42,203 bases of DNA from WLMZ01 sp037140375. Its GTDB lineage: Bacteria > Actinomycetota > Acidimicrobiia > Acidimicrobiales > Ilumatobacteraceae. The position numbers and the translations under genes are program-made. The stretch is taken from assembly GCA_037140375.1 (NCBI GenBank), contig JBAXER010000018.1, positions 1 through 42,203 of the forward strand. Direction: 5' to 3'. Of the stretch, positions 15,452 to 23,890 are shown one piece after another. Under the pieces are notes generated by a model. The model saw only the letters and a program-made list of their open reading frames with translations. It was not told the DNA's origin and did not search any database. Every line of letters starts with the position of its first letter. Position 1 is the first letter of the stretch.

Positions 15452-17478
15452 GCGGGCAATTCGCCAGTCTCAAGCAAGTACGCGAATGCGGCGTCGTCGA
15501 GAATCGGGATGTTCAGGTCGGTGGCCTTGGCAAGCTTTGAGGCCCCCGGATCGGTGCCCACCACCACCGCAAATGTCTTTGCGCTGACGCTGCCAGGGCT
15601 CTTGCCGCCACGTTCTTTGATCGCTGCCTCGGCTTCTTCGCGTGAGTAGCCAACCAAACTGCCGGTGACCACCACAGCCTTACCCGCAAGGACCTGTGCT
15701 TGGCGGCTGACCACCACATTGCCGAACTCGACCCCAGCGGTGCGTAGTCGTTCGATGAACCCCTGATTGTCCGGCTTGGCGAACCAACCAACGATGGACG
15801 CAGCGATCACGCCGCCCACGCCGTCAGTGGTCGCTAGATCGGCCTCAGAAGCGTGCATGATGGCGTCGAGGGTGCCGAACGACCTACTGAGCGAATCGGC
15901 CGCTGAGGGGCCGAGATGCTTCACGCCCAACGCCGTGAGCAATTTGGGGAGCGGCCGACTCTTCGAGGCTTGGATCGCCGACACCAGCTTTTCGGCGCTC
16001 ATGCGAGCGAAGCCCTCGAGCTGCATCAGTTGCTCGACCGTGAGCGTGTAGATGTCGGCAGCATCGCTGATGAGCTTGGCATCGCTGAGCTGAAACACGG
16101 TTCGCTCGCCGAGACCCTCGATATCCATTGCCCCGCGGGTGGCGAAATAGATGATGCGTTGATCACGCTGGAACGGACACGCCGGCTCGACGCAGCGAGT
16201 GTCGGATTCGCCCTCGGGGCGATGAAACTCGCTGGCGAGCGGACACGAGCAATGCTTGGGGAACTGCCATGGCTGACTGTTTGGTGCGCGCAGTGCAAGC
16301 ACTGGACCCACGACCTCGGGGATGACATCGCCCGCCTTGCGCACGACCACCGTGTCGCCAGGGCGAACATCTTTGACCCGCACCTGATCTTCGTTGTGCA
16401 GCGTGGCCATGCCCACGGTGGACCCGCCAACAAACACTGGCTCGAGTACCGCGAAGGGAGTGGCCCGGCCGGTGCGCCCGATGGACACCATGATGTCTCG
16501 CAAGACCGTGGTGCGCTCTTCGGGAGGGAACTTGAACGCGATGGCCCAGCGAGGCGCACGTGAGGTGAACCCGAGCCGTTCGCGTTGAGCAAGATCATCG
16601 ATCTTGACGACACAACCATCGATTTCGTAGGCGAGATCATGGCGATGCTGTTGCCAGTGCGCACAGAACTCGGCCACTTCGGCCAAGCTCGAGAGCACTT
16701 GGATGTTGGGGTTCACCGGGAAGCCCAGCTGGCTGAGCACCTGCAGCGTGCTGTGATGCGACGTGAACTCATTGGCACCCACGACCTCGCCAAGCTGATA
16801 GCTCCAGAAGCTGAGCTCGCGGCTGGCCGTGACGCTCGGATCTTTTTGGCGCAGGCTTCCGGCGGCCGAGTTGCGCGGGTTCACGAACAGCTTCTCTCCG
16901 GCCTGAGCTGCGCGCTGATTCATTGCCTCGAAGCTGGCGAGCGGCATGTAGATCTCGCCGCGTACTTCGATGACTTCGGGGACATCGGGCCCCACTAGGC
17001 GATGAGGAATGGCGGCCACCGTGAGCACGTTGGCGGTGACGTCTTCGCCCACGCGGCCATCGCCGCGTGTGGCTGCTTGCACCAACACGCCGCGCTCATA
17101 GCGCAGGCTGATTGCCAATCCATCGATCTTGAGTTCGCACACAAACTGAACCGCTTCGCCCTCGAGGCCACGCGTGATTCGCTCGCCCCATGCCTCGAGT
17201 TCGGTCGCATTCATCGCGTTGTCGAGGCTGGTCATTGGCACGCGATGCGTGACCGGCGCAAACGTGGCCGAACTGGCGCTGCCCACCCGTCGCGAGGGTG
17301 AATCGTCGGTGACCGCTTCGGGATATTGCAGCTCGAGATCTTGCAGCTCACGCATGAGTTCGTCGAACTCGGCATCGCTGATGGTGGGTTCATCGAGTTC
17401 GTAATACAGGTGCATGTGATGCACGAGCTGCGAGCGCAGGTCGCTCAGACGAGCTTCGATTTCAGCGGGTATGGGCAC
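15448..17478 (-). CDS. ligA: NAD-dependent DNA ligase
   Basis: This enzyme seals nicks in replication and repair using NAD. The 676-residue protein has every LigA part in order. The Ia domain contains YYELDEPTISDAEFDEL, the adenylation domain has catalytic Lys117 in CELKIDG, and RGDGRVGEDVT follows. Then come the OB fold, the four-Cys zinc finger (CSC...RCVEPACP), helix-hairpin-helix repeats and a C-terminal BRCT domain from about residue 598. The GTG at 17478 is supported by a -10 element ending 6 nt upstream inside the 23-bp gap after the MetE-like gene, so it can be transcribed on its own. Adjacent placement to a MetE-like protein also occurs in Mycobacterium. Confidence 0.97.
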   Translation of the reverse strand: MPIPAEIEARLSDLRSQLVHHMHLYYELDEPTISDAEFDELMRELQDLELQYPEAVTDDSPSRRVGSASSATFAPVTHRVPMTSLDNAMNATELEAWGERITRGLEGEAVQFVCELKIDGLAISLRYERGVLVQAATRGDGRVGEDVTANVLTVAAIPHRLVGPDVPEVIEVRGEIYMPLASFEAMNQRAAQAGEKLFVNPRNSAAGSLRQKDPSVTASRELSFWSYQLGEVVGANEFTSHHSTLQVLSQLGFPVNPNIQVLSSLAEVAEFCAHWQQHRHDLAYEIDGCVVKIDDLAQRERLGFTSRAPRWAIAFKFPPEERTTVLRDIMVSIGRTGRATPFAVLEPVFVGGSTVGMATLHNEDQVRVKDVRPGDTVVVRKAGDVIPEVVGPVLALRAPNSQPWQFPKHCSCPLASEFHRPEGESDTRCVEPACPFQRDQRIIYFATRGAMDIEGLGERTVFQLSDAKLISDAADIYTLTVEQLMQLEGFARMSAEKLVSAIQASKSRPLPKLLTALGVKHLGPSAADSLSRSFGTLDAIMHASEADLATTDGVGGVIAASIVGWFAKPDNQGFIERLRTAGVEFGNVVVSRQAQVLAGKAVVVTGSLVGYSREEAEAAIKERGGKSPGSVSAKTFAVVVGTDPGASKLAKATDLNIPILDDAAFAYLLETGELPA

Positions 17479-17484
17479 AGCTGA

Positions 17485-17490
17485 ACCCTA
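17485..17490 (-). promoter_or_regulatory. Leaderless -10 element TAGGGT of ligA
   Basis: On the minus strand TAGGGT ends 6 nt before the GTG start of ligA. Confidence 0.5.
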
Positions 17491-17501
17491 CAGAAAGGGT
17501 G

Positions 17502-18545
17502 TTACGCGCCAAACGCAAAACGCGTTGCCGATGCTTGGTCACGCACTCGCCGCGACAGTTCGGCGTTGATGAGCAAGACCCGCTCGGCCAGATCGGTGCT
17601 GTGCGTGCCGAGACCGCACTCGGGGGTAATCAGGCTTTGCTGGCGCAGCAATGCCGGATCGCAACCGCGCTCGACAAGCTGGCACCACAAGGCACACAGT
17701 TGCTTCCATGGTCGTTCGGCCGAGTGCGGAACCGGACCGCTGGTGGCAACAGCGCCCCAGGCAATCCATCCGCCACTTTCGAGGAAGCGCTGCAGATAGC
17801 CCGCACTCTCGACCATCGACGTATGCGCCGGCAACGACAACAACCGCGGGCCAGCGGCGATGAGCGACGACAGGTCGGCTTCGGAACAGCAATGCACTCC
17901 GGCCACAGCAACCGATTCGATGACTGCGAGCGCTCCCGAGAGCAGGTCGACAGCAACGTCGGGTGCCAGCGCGAAGCCAGGCTCCATCACGGCGCCGAAC
18001 TCGGGTTCGTCGAGCACAACAATCTGGTCGCAATTTGGCAATGCCTCGGCAACAAGATCGAGCAGATGTTGCGTGTGAGCGCGTACAGCACGCACGGCGA
18101 CATCGAACGCTGTGCTCGCAGGAACCCCGGCCCGTTGCAGTGCCAACCCAAGTGTGACAGGACCAACGAATTGCCATTTCACCGGACCCACGAGATCGCC
18201 AGCGGCGGCAAGAAAGCCGCGGAACCCGGCGAAGGCATCGTGTTCGAGATCGGTGCGCACCGCAGAGAGCGGATCGATGCGAGCGAGATCGATAGCAAGC
18301 GAACCATATTGGCCAACCGTGACGCCATCGAGCCCGACCAATGCTTGAGCGATCATGCTCTCGGCCGGCGAACGCTTCGGCAAACTTGGGATGGTGACGA
18401 TGTCGGTAGACGACATGCTGAGCGCCACGGCGGCGGCCACGGACCGATGCGGCAAGCTGCCGACAGCCATCGACATGCCGCCTTGCACCCGACCCGACTC
18501 ACGACCCGGAGCAGAGAGATGACGCCGATCAGTTTCAGTTGGCAT
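17502..18545 (-). CDS. MetE/UROD-fold methionine synthase-like protein
   Basis: A 347-residue TIM-barrel protein resembling the C-terminal catalytic half of cobalamin-independent methionine synthase, without the N-terminal half. The motif GVHCCSEADLSSL and the later SLITPECGLG supply His/Cys/Cys ligands expected for the zinc site of this family, and GSLPHRS near the N-terminus is typical. The ortholog next to ligA in M. tuberculosis (Rv3015c) is poorly characterised, so methionine synthesis is not proven. The start at 18545 is chosen because AAAGGAG precedes it; an internal Met at residue 24 is an alternative. It lies 23 nt upstream of ligA. Confidence 0.78.
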   Translation of the reverse strand: MPTETDRRHLSAPGRESGRVQGGMSMAVGSLPHRSVAAAVALSMSSTDIVTIPSLPKRSPAESMIAQALVGLDGVTVGQYGSLAIDLARIDPLSAVRTDLEHDAFAGFRGFLAAAGDLVGPVKWQFVGPVTLGLALQRAGVPASTAFDVAVRAVRAHTQHLLDLVAEALPNCDQIVVLDEPEFGAVMEPGFALAPDVAVDLLSGALAVIESVAVAGVHCCSEADLSSLIAAGPRLLSLPAHTSMVESAGYLQRFLESGGWIAWGAVATSGPVPHSAERPWKQLCALWCQLVERGCDPALLRQQSLITPECGLGTHSTDLAERVLLINAELSRRVRDQASATRFAFGA

Positions 18546-18583
18546 CGCTTCTCCTTTCCGTGGGAAGTGTTTGTCCTAGGTGG

Positions 18584-18645
18584 GGGCAGGACGTAGCCGT
18601 TATCGTGGCACAGCAACCCGGCGTAACGCCGAACCCTTCCTGCCC
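18584..18645. other. Structured intergenic element between divergent genes
   Basis: GGGCAGGA (18584-18591) pairs with TCCTGCCC (18638-18645) and encloses at least one inner hairpin, CGGCG-TAA-CGCCG (18619-18631), plus a weaker GCC/GGC pairing (18596-18609). On the minus strand it would lie in the 5' leader region of the MetE-like gene. I could not match it to a known riboswitch. It could also be a regulator site. Confidence 0.35.
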
Positions 18646-18732
18646 AAAATGTTCCTCAACGATGACGAGTCGAACCATCACTATGCAAACTCCGCTGTAT
18701 GGACGAATCGCCTCTCGCTGTGGTAGCCCGTC

Positions 18733-19611
18733 ATGATGCGTAGAAACGTCACCGTCTTGTGGTTGGTTCGCGCGCTCTGGTTGCTGCAACCCCTCGCATT
18801 TGTACCGCTTCTCACTCGCGCCACTGAGCACCTTGCGCCAAGCGGGCGCATGCTCGTCGCCGTCACGGCATGGGCGATTTGGGCCGCCGTGTTGCTCGCT
18901 GCGTTTGTACCCAGCACCGTCAGCCTCACTGCCGCGCGAATGATGGTGCCGTTACAGCTCATCACCGTCGCAGTGTGCGCCACTGCTGGCGTCACCGCTG
19001 TGTGGCTCACCACCGCAGCCGGAGCGTCGGTCATTGCGCTCCTCGTGTGGTTCAGCGGAGAAACCGGTGTGGCCTTTGCGCAGGGATCCGCGTACGGAGC
19101 CGAACAACGATTCCCGCTCAAGCCGCCGGTGCCGTTGCTTATTCCAATGCTCGTGTCGTGGTTGGTCACCGCCGCGGCAGCATCGAGCGCCATCGTGCTG
19201 CTTGCCAACCGAATCTGGATCGTTGGCGCCGTGCTACTCGGCATCGCATTAACAGCATCACGATTTGTGGCTCCACGATTTCACCAGTTGGCACGCAGGT
19301 GGCTCGTTGTCGTTCCCGTTGGCTTGGTCGTGCACGACCCAATGATGCTCACCGAGAACGCTCTCTTTCGCTCGGCCCAACTCGCGGCAGTGCACCTTGC
19401 CCCCGCCGACACCGAAGCAGCCGATCTCACCGGCGGCACAGCGGGTGTCGTGGTCGAGATCGTGTTGCATCAGATGGATACCATCGTCAAGACCGGCACC
19501 CGCGACAACCCAACCGGAACCGCCTTGCATGTACTGAGCATTCTCGTGAGTCCTACACGACCCGGTAAAGCGTTGCAGGCGGCCGCAGCGCGACGCATAC
19601 CGGTTGGCTAA
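18733..19611 (+). CDS. Polytopic membrane protein of unknown function
   Basis: I do not recognise this 292-residue protein. About six hydrophobic segments fill residues 5-195 (for example VLWLVRALWLLQPLAFVPLL, VAVTAWAIWAAVLLAAFVP, ITVAVCATAGVTAVWL, LLIPMLVSWLVTAAAASSAIVLL). A soluble C-terminal part of about 90 residues follows, beginning VVPVGLVVHDPMMLTENALF. The Met-Met start is taken as given; no ribosome site or -10 pattern decides it. The gene points away from the MetE-like gene and converges with mnmA, with only 6 bp between stops. Its place among housekeeping genes suggests vertical inheritance, not transfer. Confidence 0.65.
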   Translation: MMRRNVTVLWLVRALWLLQPLAFVPLLTRATEHLAPSGRMLVAVTAWAIWAAVLLAAFVPSTVSLTAARMMVPLQLITVAVCATAGVTAVWLTTAAGASVIALLVWFSGETGVAFAQGSAYGAEQRFPLKPPVPLLIPMLVSWLVTAAAASSAIVLLANRIWIVGAVLLGIALTASRFVAPRFHQLARRWLVVVPVGLVVHDPMMLTENALFRSAQLAAVHLAPADTEAADLTGGTAGVVVEIVLHQMDTIVKTGTRDNPTGTALHVLSILVSPTRPGKALQAAAARRIPVG

Positions 19612-19617
19612 CCACTG

Positions 19618-20688
19618 CTACGCGCAGATGCCGCCACCGAGAACGAATCGGTCGGTTGGGTCGTAGAGCACCATGCTCTGACCCGCCGAAATTCGTCGCT
19701 GCGGTTGTGTCCATCGCACCTCGGCAGTGAGGCCATCGTTGCTGATCGAAACAGTGGCGGGCTGCGGGGTGCCGTGGGCGCTGCACTGCAGCAGCACGGT
19801 GTCGAACCCAGCCACAAACTCGGGTGAACGAACCCATGTCATGTTGCGAATGGTGTGTCCCGCAGTGAGCAGATCGGATTCGTCGCCAATAGTGACCACC
19901 GACTTCTCGATGTCGATGTCGACCACAAACCGCTTGGGTCCCCCGCCGGCGAGACCGAGGCCTCGGCGTTGTCCGAGCGTGACCATCTCAACGGCTGGCA
20001 CCTCTCCAACGACGACGCCCGCTGTATCGACCACGGTGGCCGAGCGAAATGGAATGCGAGTACCCAAAAAGGTGGTGCGGCCGCCAGTGCTGGTGATGAA
20101 ACACACGTCTTGACTATCGGGCTTCGTAGCAGTGCGCAGGCCGAGCCGCGCAGCGTGAGCGCGCACCTCGGTCTTGGTCATGCCGCCCACAGGAAACATC
20201 GTGCGCGCCAGTTCGGCCTGATCAATCATGTGCACTACGTAGCTCTGGTCTTTGGCTCGATCGGCGCCACGCTCGAGTTCGAGTTCGCCCAGTGCTGAGT
20301 CGGGGGACTCAGTGACCCGCGCATGATGCCCCGTGGCAACCGCATCGAAACCAAGCAACGTGGCGCGCTCGCTGAGCCGAGCAAACTTCACGTGACGGTT
20401 GCACTCGATGCACGGGTTCGGCGTGATGCCCTCGGTGTGGGCCTGCACATACGGAGCAACGACATGCTCGTTGAAGTCTTCGGTGAAGTTGAACACGAGA
20501 TGGTCGATGCCGAGTTGCTGCGCCACGCGACGCGCATCGTCGACATCGGACACACTGCAACAGCCGGTGTCGCTCTCGCCACCCCATAGGCGCATCGTGA
20601 CGCCAACGACCTCGTGGCCTTGCTCAACTAACAGCGCAGCAGCAACCGACGAATCGACGCCACCACTCATTGCGATCATGACCTTCAT
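19618..20688 (-). CDS. mnmA: tRNA-specific 2-thiouridylase
   Basis: MnmA adenylates and thiolates U34 of Lys, Glu and Gln tRNAs. The 356-residue protein shows the PP-loop MSGGVDSSVAA at the N-terminus, the NPCIECNRHVKF motif with the first catalytic Cys, GHHAR, a DQSYV segment, and DVCFITSTGG with the second Cys. A C-terminal beta-barrel region ends in WTQPQRRISAGQSMVLYD. The start is set by an ATGA overlap with the cysteine desulfurase stop; a longer open frame reaches 20862 but lacks the family start. The coupling makes sense because the desulfurase supplies the sulfur. Confidence 0.95.
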   Translation of the reverse strand: MKVMIAMSGGVDSSVAAALLVEQGHEVVGVTMRLWGGESDTGCCSVSDVDDARRVAQQLGIDHLVFNFTEDFNEHVVAPYVQAHTEGITPNPCIECNRHVKFARLSERATLLGFDAVATGHHARVTESPDSALGELELERGADRAKDQSYVVHMIDQAELARTMFPVGGMTKTEVRAHAARLGLRTATKPDSQDVCFITSTGGRTTFLGTRIPFRSATVVDTAGVVVGEVPAVEMVTLGQRRGLGLAGGGPKRFVVDIDIEKSVVTIGDESDLLTAGHTIRNMTWVRSPEFVAGFDTVLLQCSAHGTPQPATVSISNDGLTAEVRWTQPQRRISAGQSMVLYDPTDRFVLGGGICA

Positions 20689-21827
20689 TTCGTTGCCCCC
20701 CGAAGTCGACGCACTGCTGGCACCAACACGCTGATGACCCGATCGATGTCGGCTGATGTAGTGGTGTGACCAAGGCTCAGTCGCAACGCTCCCAACGAGT
20801 AGCGGCGCTCTACGCCCATCGCCGCGAGTACATGCGATGGCTCCATCGCGCCACTGGCGCACGCCGAAGCTGCCGACGCGCAGATGCTTTCTTCGTCGAG
20901 CAGATAGAGCAGCGCTTCGCTCTCAATTCCGGCGATACAAATGTGCGCCGAGCCAGCCACCTTCGCGTCACGTGGCACCGTCTCAATCACATCGGGCAAC
21001 TCGGCAAGCAACGTGTCGACGAGTCGGTCGCGTAGCGCGCCCAGACGCTCGACCTCGGCTGAACGCTCGAGGTCGGTGAGGCGCAACGCTTCGGCCATCG
21101 CAACGATGCCCGCCACGTTGTGCGTGCCGCTGCGACGGTCGCGCTCTTGGCCACCACCTTGCAACAGCGGCGCAAGCACGGTGCCTTGGCGCAGCGCCAA
21201 CACGCCCACTCCCTTTGGCCCACCGAACTTGTGCGCCGACAGCGCCAGCAGATCTACATGCGGGAAGACCTCGCGGAGATCGAGCCACGATGGCGCCTGC
21301 ACCGCATCGGTGTGCAGCAACGCCCGCGGCGCATGCTGACGCACAGCGGCCGAAACGGCGGCCATCGGGTTGATCGAACCCACTTCGTTGTTCACGGTCA
21401 TGACCGACACGATCGAGACCTGGTCGTCGAGCGCTGCAATGAGGGCATCGAGGTCAACCCGCCCCAATGAGTCGGCGCCAACCACGCGACCGCCACCATG
21501 CTCGATGGCGTGCAGCACGGCGTGGTGCTCAGTTGCGACGCACACTCCGAGGCCACCATGGCGGCCCTGCGCACCGACAATGGCAGCGTTATCGGCCTCG
21601 GTGCCGCAGCCCGTAAACACAACCTCACCCGGCTGACAACCGATGACATCGGCCACCACATCGCGGGCTTCATCGACTGCCTGACGCACAGAGCGGGCGA
21701 AGCGATGCGCGCCACTTGGGTTTGCGAACCGCTCGGTGAGGAACGGCAGCATCGCTTCGACAGCCTCAGCACGCATCGGCGTGGTGGCGGCATGATCGAG
21801 ATAGGTGAGCGTGGCGGCTTCGTTCAC
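20685..21827 (-). CDS. Cysteine desulfurase (NifS/IscS family)
   Basis: This PLP enzyme takes sulfur from cysteine and hands it on as a persulfide, here probably to MnmA. The 380-residue protein starts VNEAATLTYLDHAATTP. The PLP lysine is Lys200 in SAHKFGGPKG, and the catalytic Cys323 lies in SACASG on the mobile loop. The GTG start is fixed by the family N-terminus and by a -10 element ending 7 nt upstream; the open frame extends far upstream without family character. The stop overlaps the mnmA start (ATGA). The same gene pair is adjacent in mycobacteria (Rv3025c-Rv3024c). Confidence 0.95.
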   Translation of the reverse strand: MNEAATLTYLDHAATTPMRAEAVEAMLPFLTERFANPSGAHRFARSVRQAVDEARDVVADVIGCQPGEVVFTGCGTEADNAAIVGAQGRHGGLGVCVATEHHAVLHAIEHGGGRVVGADSLGRVDLDALIAALDDQVSIVSVMTVNNEVGSINPMAAVSAAVRQHAPRALLHTDAVQAPSWLDLREVFPHVDLLALSAHKFGGPKGVGVLALRQGTVLAPLLQGGGQERDRRSGTHNVAGIVAMAEALRLTDLERSAEVERLGALRDRLVDTLLAELPDVIETVPRDAKVAGSAHICIAGIESEALLYLLDEESICASAASACASGAMEPSHVLAAMGVERRYSLGALRLSLGHTTTSADIDRVISVLVPAVRRLRGATK

Positions 21828-21834
21828 TGTGATG

Positions 21835-21840
21835 AGGGTA
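21835..21840 (-). promoter_or_regulatory. Leaderless -10 element TACCCT
   Basis: On the minus strand TACCCT ends 7 nt before the GTG of the cysteine desulfurase. Confidence 0.5.
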
Positions 21841-21885
21841 CAGGTGCAGGTCGCCCGCAACGAGTGGTCCCCCACCTTCGCCCCC

Positions 21886-21951
21886 ACTCCCGGGTTTGTT
21901 GAAGACTTTTGGTTGGGGTTTGACCTGTTGTCTTCAACAAACCGGGAAGTG
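21886..21951. repeat. Long imperfect inverted repeat
   Basis: The 17-nt arms 21890-21906 and 21930-21946 differ at one position. With small indels the pairing extends to 21886 and 21951, so the arms reach about 21 nt. The 23-nt loop is G/T-rich. It lies in the 230-bp divergent gap between the cysteine desulfurase and methyltransferase genes, so it is not a terminator for either. The rest of this gap (21841-21885 and 21952-22008) shows no gene. Confidence 0.6.
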
Positions 21952-22008
21952 ACCGCGCGGGACGGCTGGGGGCGGGACGGCTGTTCGCAGCCAGTGGTCG
22001 ACAACGGG

Positions 22009-22014
22009 TAGCTT
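22009..22014 (+). promoter_or_regulatory. Putative -10 element of the methyltransferase gene
   Basis: TAGCTT lies 43 nt before the methyltransferase ATG and would give a leader carrying the GAGGA ribosome site. No clear -35. Confidence 0.3.
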
Positions 22015-22057
22015 GCACGGACGCCGGCAATGGGTCTGATCGCGGGTCTGAGGAACG

Positions 22058-22807
22058 ATGCAGGGTTACGACAACACCAGCTATGGCGAGGCATTCGCCG
22101 ACGTGTACGACGATTGGTATAGCGACATCGGCGATGTCGATGCCGCGGTCGAGGTACTGGCGCAACTTGCCCAAGACGCTGGGGCACTACCCATTGTTGA
22201 GCTCGGCGTCGGCACCGGCCGAATTGCGATTCCGCTTGCGCAGCGGGTGCACCCCACCAAGGTCATCGGGATCGATTCGAGCGCGGCGATGCTCGACAAG
22301 CTCGCCGCCAAAGACTGCGAACACGCCCCTGTTCTCGTGCTCGGCGACATGATCGACTCGTTGCCCGACGGCCCCCTTGGCGTGGTCTTCGTCGCGTTCA
22401 ATACCTTTTTCAACCTTGGCTCCGAGCAACTGCAGCGCTCGTGCATGCATGCCGTCGCCCAACGGCTGGGCCCCAACGGCTGCCTCGTCATCGAAGCCCT
22501 TGTTCCCGACGACCCGCCGCGCACGGGCAGTTCGGTCGACGTCAAGTCGCTCACGCGAGACCGCGTGGTACTCAGCGTTGCCCGTTACGACGGCGACGAA
22601 CAATCGGCCGAGGGACAATTCGTCGAGTTCACTGAGACAGGCGGTGTGCGCCTGCGCCCATGGAGCATTCGCTACACATCGCCTTCGCAACTCGACGACA
22701 TGGCAGCTGCTGCCGGATTGAGTTGTCGCCATCGTTGGCAGACCTTTGCCAAAGACCCATTCACACCCGACTGCACGCGACACGTCAGCGTCTACGCACC
22801 TCTCTGA
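22058..22807 (+). CDS. Class I SAM-dependent methyltransferase
   Basis: A 249-residue Rossmann-fold methyltransferase of the methyltransferase-25/11 type. The SAM motif I is IVELGVGTGRIAIPLA, motif II is VIGIDSSAAML, and motif III-IV is VLGDMIDSLPDGPLGVVFVAFNTFFNL. The N-terminal YGEAFADVYDDWYSD is typical of small-molecule methyltransferases in this group. GAGGA precedes the ATG. The acceptor substrate is unknown. The galT gene follows after about 90 bp. Confidence 0.85.
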   Translation: MQGYDNTSYGEAFADVYDDWYSDIGDVDAAVEVLAQLAQDAGALPIVELGVGTGRIAIPLAQRVHPTKVIGIDSSAAMLDKLAAKDCEHAPVLVLGDMIDSLPDGPLGVVFVAFNTFFNLGSEQLQRSCMHAVAQRLGPNGCLVIEALVPDDPPRTGSSVDVKSLTRDRVVLSVARYDGDEQSAEGQFVEFTETGGVRLRPWSIRYTSPSQLDDMAAAAGLSCRHRWQTFAKDPFTPDCTRHVSVYAPL

Positions 22808-22883
22808 CTACTCGACGCGGTGTGACCTTCATCCCATTGGCCACAAAGTGGGGTAAATACGCCACTTGCACAGCGCATCGTCG

Positions 22884-22889
22884 TATCCT
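22884..22889 (+). promoter_or_regulatory. Possible -10 element TATCCT of galT
   Basis: TATCCT ends 10 nt before the ATG at 22900. The spacing is longer than in the clear leaderless genes; transcription may start a few nucleotides before the codon. Confidence 0.3.
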
Positions 22890-22899
22890 CTGATTACAG

Positions 22900-23883
22900 A
22901 TGTCTCAGATGCGTTTGAATCCTCTCACCGGCCGTTGGGTCACAATCGTGGCCGACCGAGCTGAGCGCCCTACTGACTTTGCGCCGCGCAGCACCGAGGT
23001 CGAAGCCGATCCAAGTCGGCCGTGCCCGTTCTGCCCTGGCAACGAGGAAGCCACCTTGCCAGCGCTCGAGCAGGTTGATCAGGGCGGCACCTGGCAGCTC
23101 AGGGTCATCCCCAACCTGTTCCCCGCCTTCGATGGCGAAGAGCCATTTGCGGTTCATCACCTCGGCCCTGTGCACGTAATGGCCGAAGCAAGCGGCATCC
23201 ACGAGATCTTCGTGTACACGCCCGACCACAACGGCGGCATCCACATGGGCGACGACCTCAAGGCCGCCGAGACCATGCAGGCCCTGAAGCGTCGACTCAT
23301 CGATCACGCCTCAACGCCGAACATTCGCTACACGCAAGCAATTGTGAACCACGGCCGCGAGGCCGGCGCCTCGCTGTCGCACCCACACGGCCAATTGCTC
23401 GGGCTTCCTTTCGTTCCGGGCGAGATCCTTGAAGAAGAGCGTGCCTTTGCTCGATTCGAGAGCGCCTGCATTCTGTGCGCAACCATCGAGGCCGAACTTA
23501 CCGATGGCAAGCGCGTTGTGTTCGCCAACGACGACGTCGTGTGCCTGTGCCCCTATTGGAGCGGCAGCCCCTACGAGATGCTCATCATCCCACGCCAGCA
23601 CGATCTGCATCTGCAAGACGCCAACGACACGTCGCTGGCGGCAGTTGGCCGAGCCATTCGTGATGCACTCATCAACCTTCGCGATGCATTCGGCGATGTT
23701 GCCTACAACCTTGTGTTCCACACCGCGCCGCATCAACACACCGGCGAGTACCACTGGCATGTGCACCTCTGGCCAAAGCTCGTCAGCACAGCCGGCTTCG
23801 AGCGCGGTACTGGCGTTTTGATCAACATCGTCCCACCCGAAAACGCAGCCGACCGACTCCGTCGCGTCGCTATCAAGCTCTGA
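22900..23883 (+). CDS. galT: Galactose-1-phosphate uridylyltransferase family protein
   Basis: This HIT-superfamily enzyme exchanges UMP between UDP-glucose and galactose-1-phosphate (Leloir pathway), though single bacterial members can prefer other sugar phosphates. The 327-residue protein has the zinc-binding CPFCPGNE (Cys42, Cys45), the active-site HPHGQ with nucleophile His163, and the late HWHVHLWP segment. The start MSQMRLNPLTGRW fits the family; the ATG three codons later is an alternative. No galK or galE is nearby, so galactose use is not certain. The SRPBCC gene starts 7 nt downstream. Confidence 0.88.
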   Translation: MSQMRLNPLTGRWVTIVADRAERPTDFAPRSTEVEADPSRPCPFCPGNEEATLPALEQVDQGGTWQLRVIPNLFPAFDGEEPFAVHHLGPVHVMAEASGIHEIFVYTPDHNGGIHMGDDLKAAETMQALKRRLIDHASTPNIRYTQAIVNHGREAGASLSHPHGQLLGLPFVPGEILEEERAFARFESACILCATIEAELTDGKRVVFANDDVVCLCPYWSGSPYEMLIIPRQHDLHLQDANDTSLAAVGRAIRDALINLRDAFGDVAYNLVFHTAPHQHTGEYHWHVHLWPKLVSTAGFERGTGVLINIVPPENAADRLRRVAIKL

Positions 23884-23890
23884 TTATCTG

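Noticed and set aside
17499..18596. 365-codon open frame on the + strand
   Set aside because: Antisense to the MetE-like gene over its full length, with compositional noise only.
18546..18732. Cobalamin or SAM riboswitch
   Set aside because: Position upstream of a methionine-type gene is suggestive, but I could not find the known conserved cores on either strand; kept only as an unassigned structured element.
18681..19244. 187-codon open frame on the - strand
   Set aside because: Antisense to the membrane protein at 18733. The Thr/Ala/Ser-rich translation is the expected complement of a hydrophobic coding strand.
20689..20862. N-terminal extension of mnmA
   Set aside because: The 58 extra codons lie in the cysteine desulfurase C-terminal coding region and precede the family start MKVMIAMSGG; the ATGA overlap is far more likely.
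21828..22187. 120-codon N-terminal extension of the cysteine desulfurase
   Set aside because: It is Arg/Pro-rich and overlaps the long inverted repeat and the divergent methyltransferase gene; the GTG at 21827 has both a family N-terminus and a -10 element.
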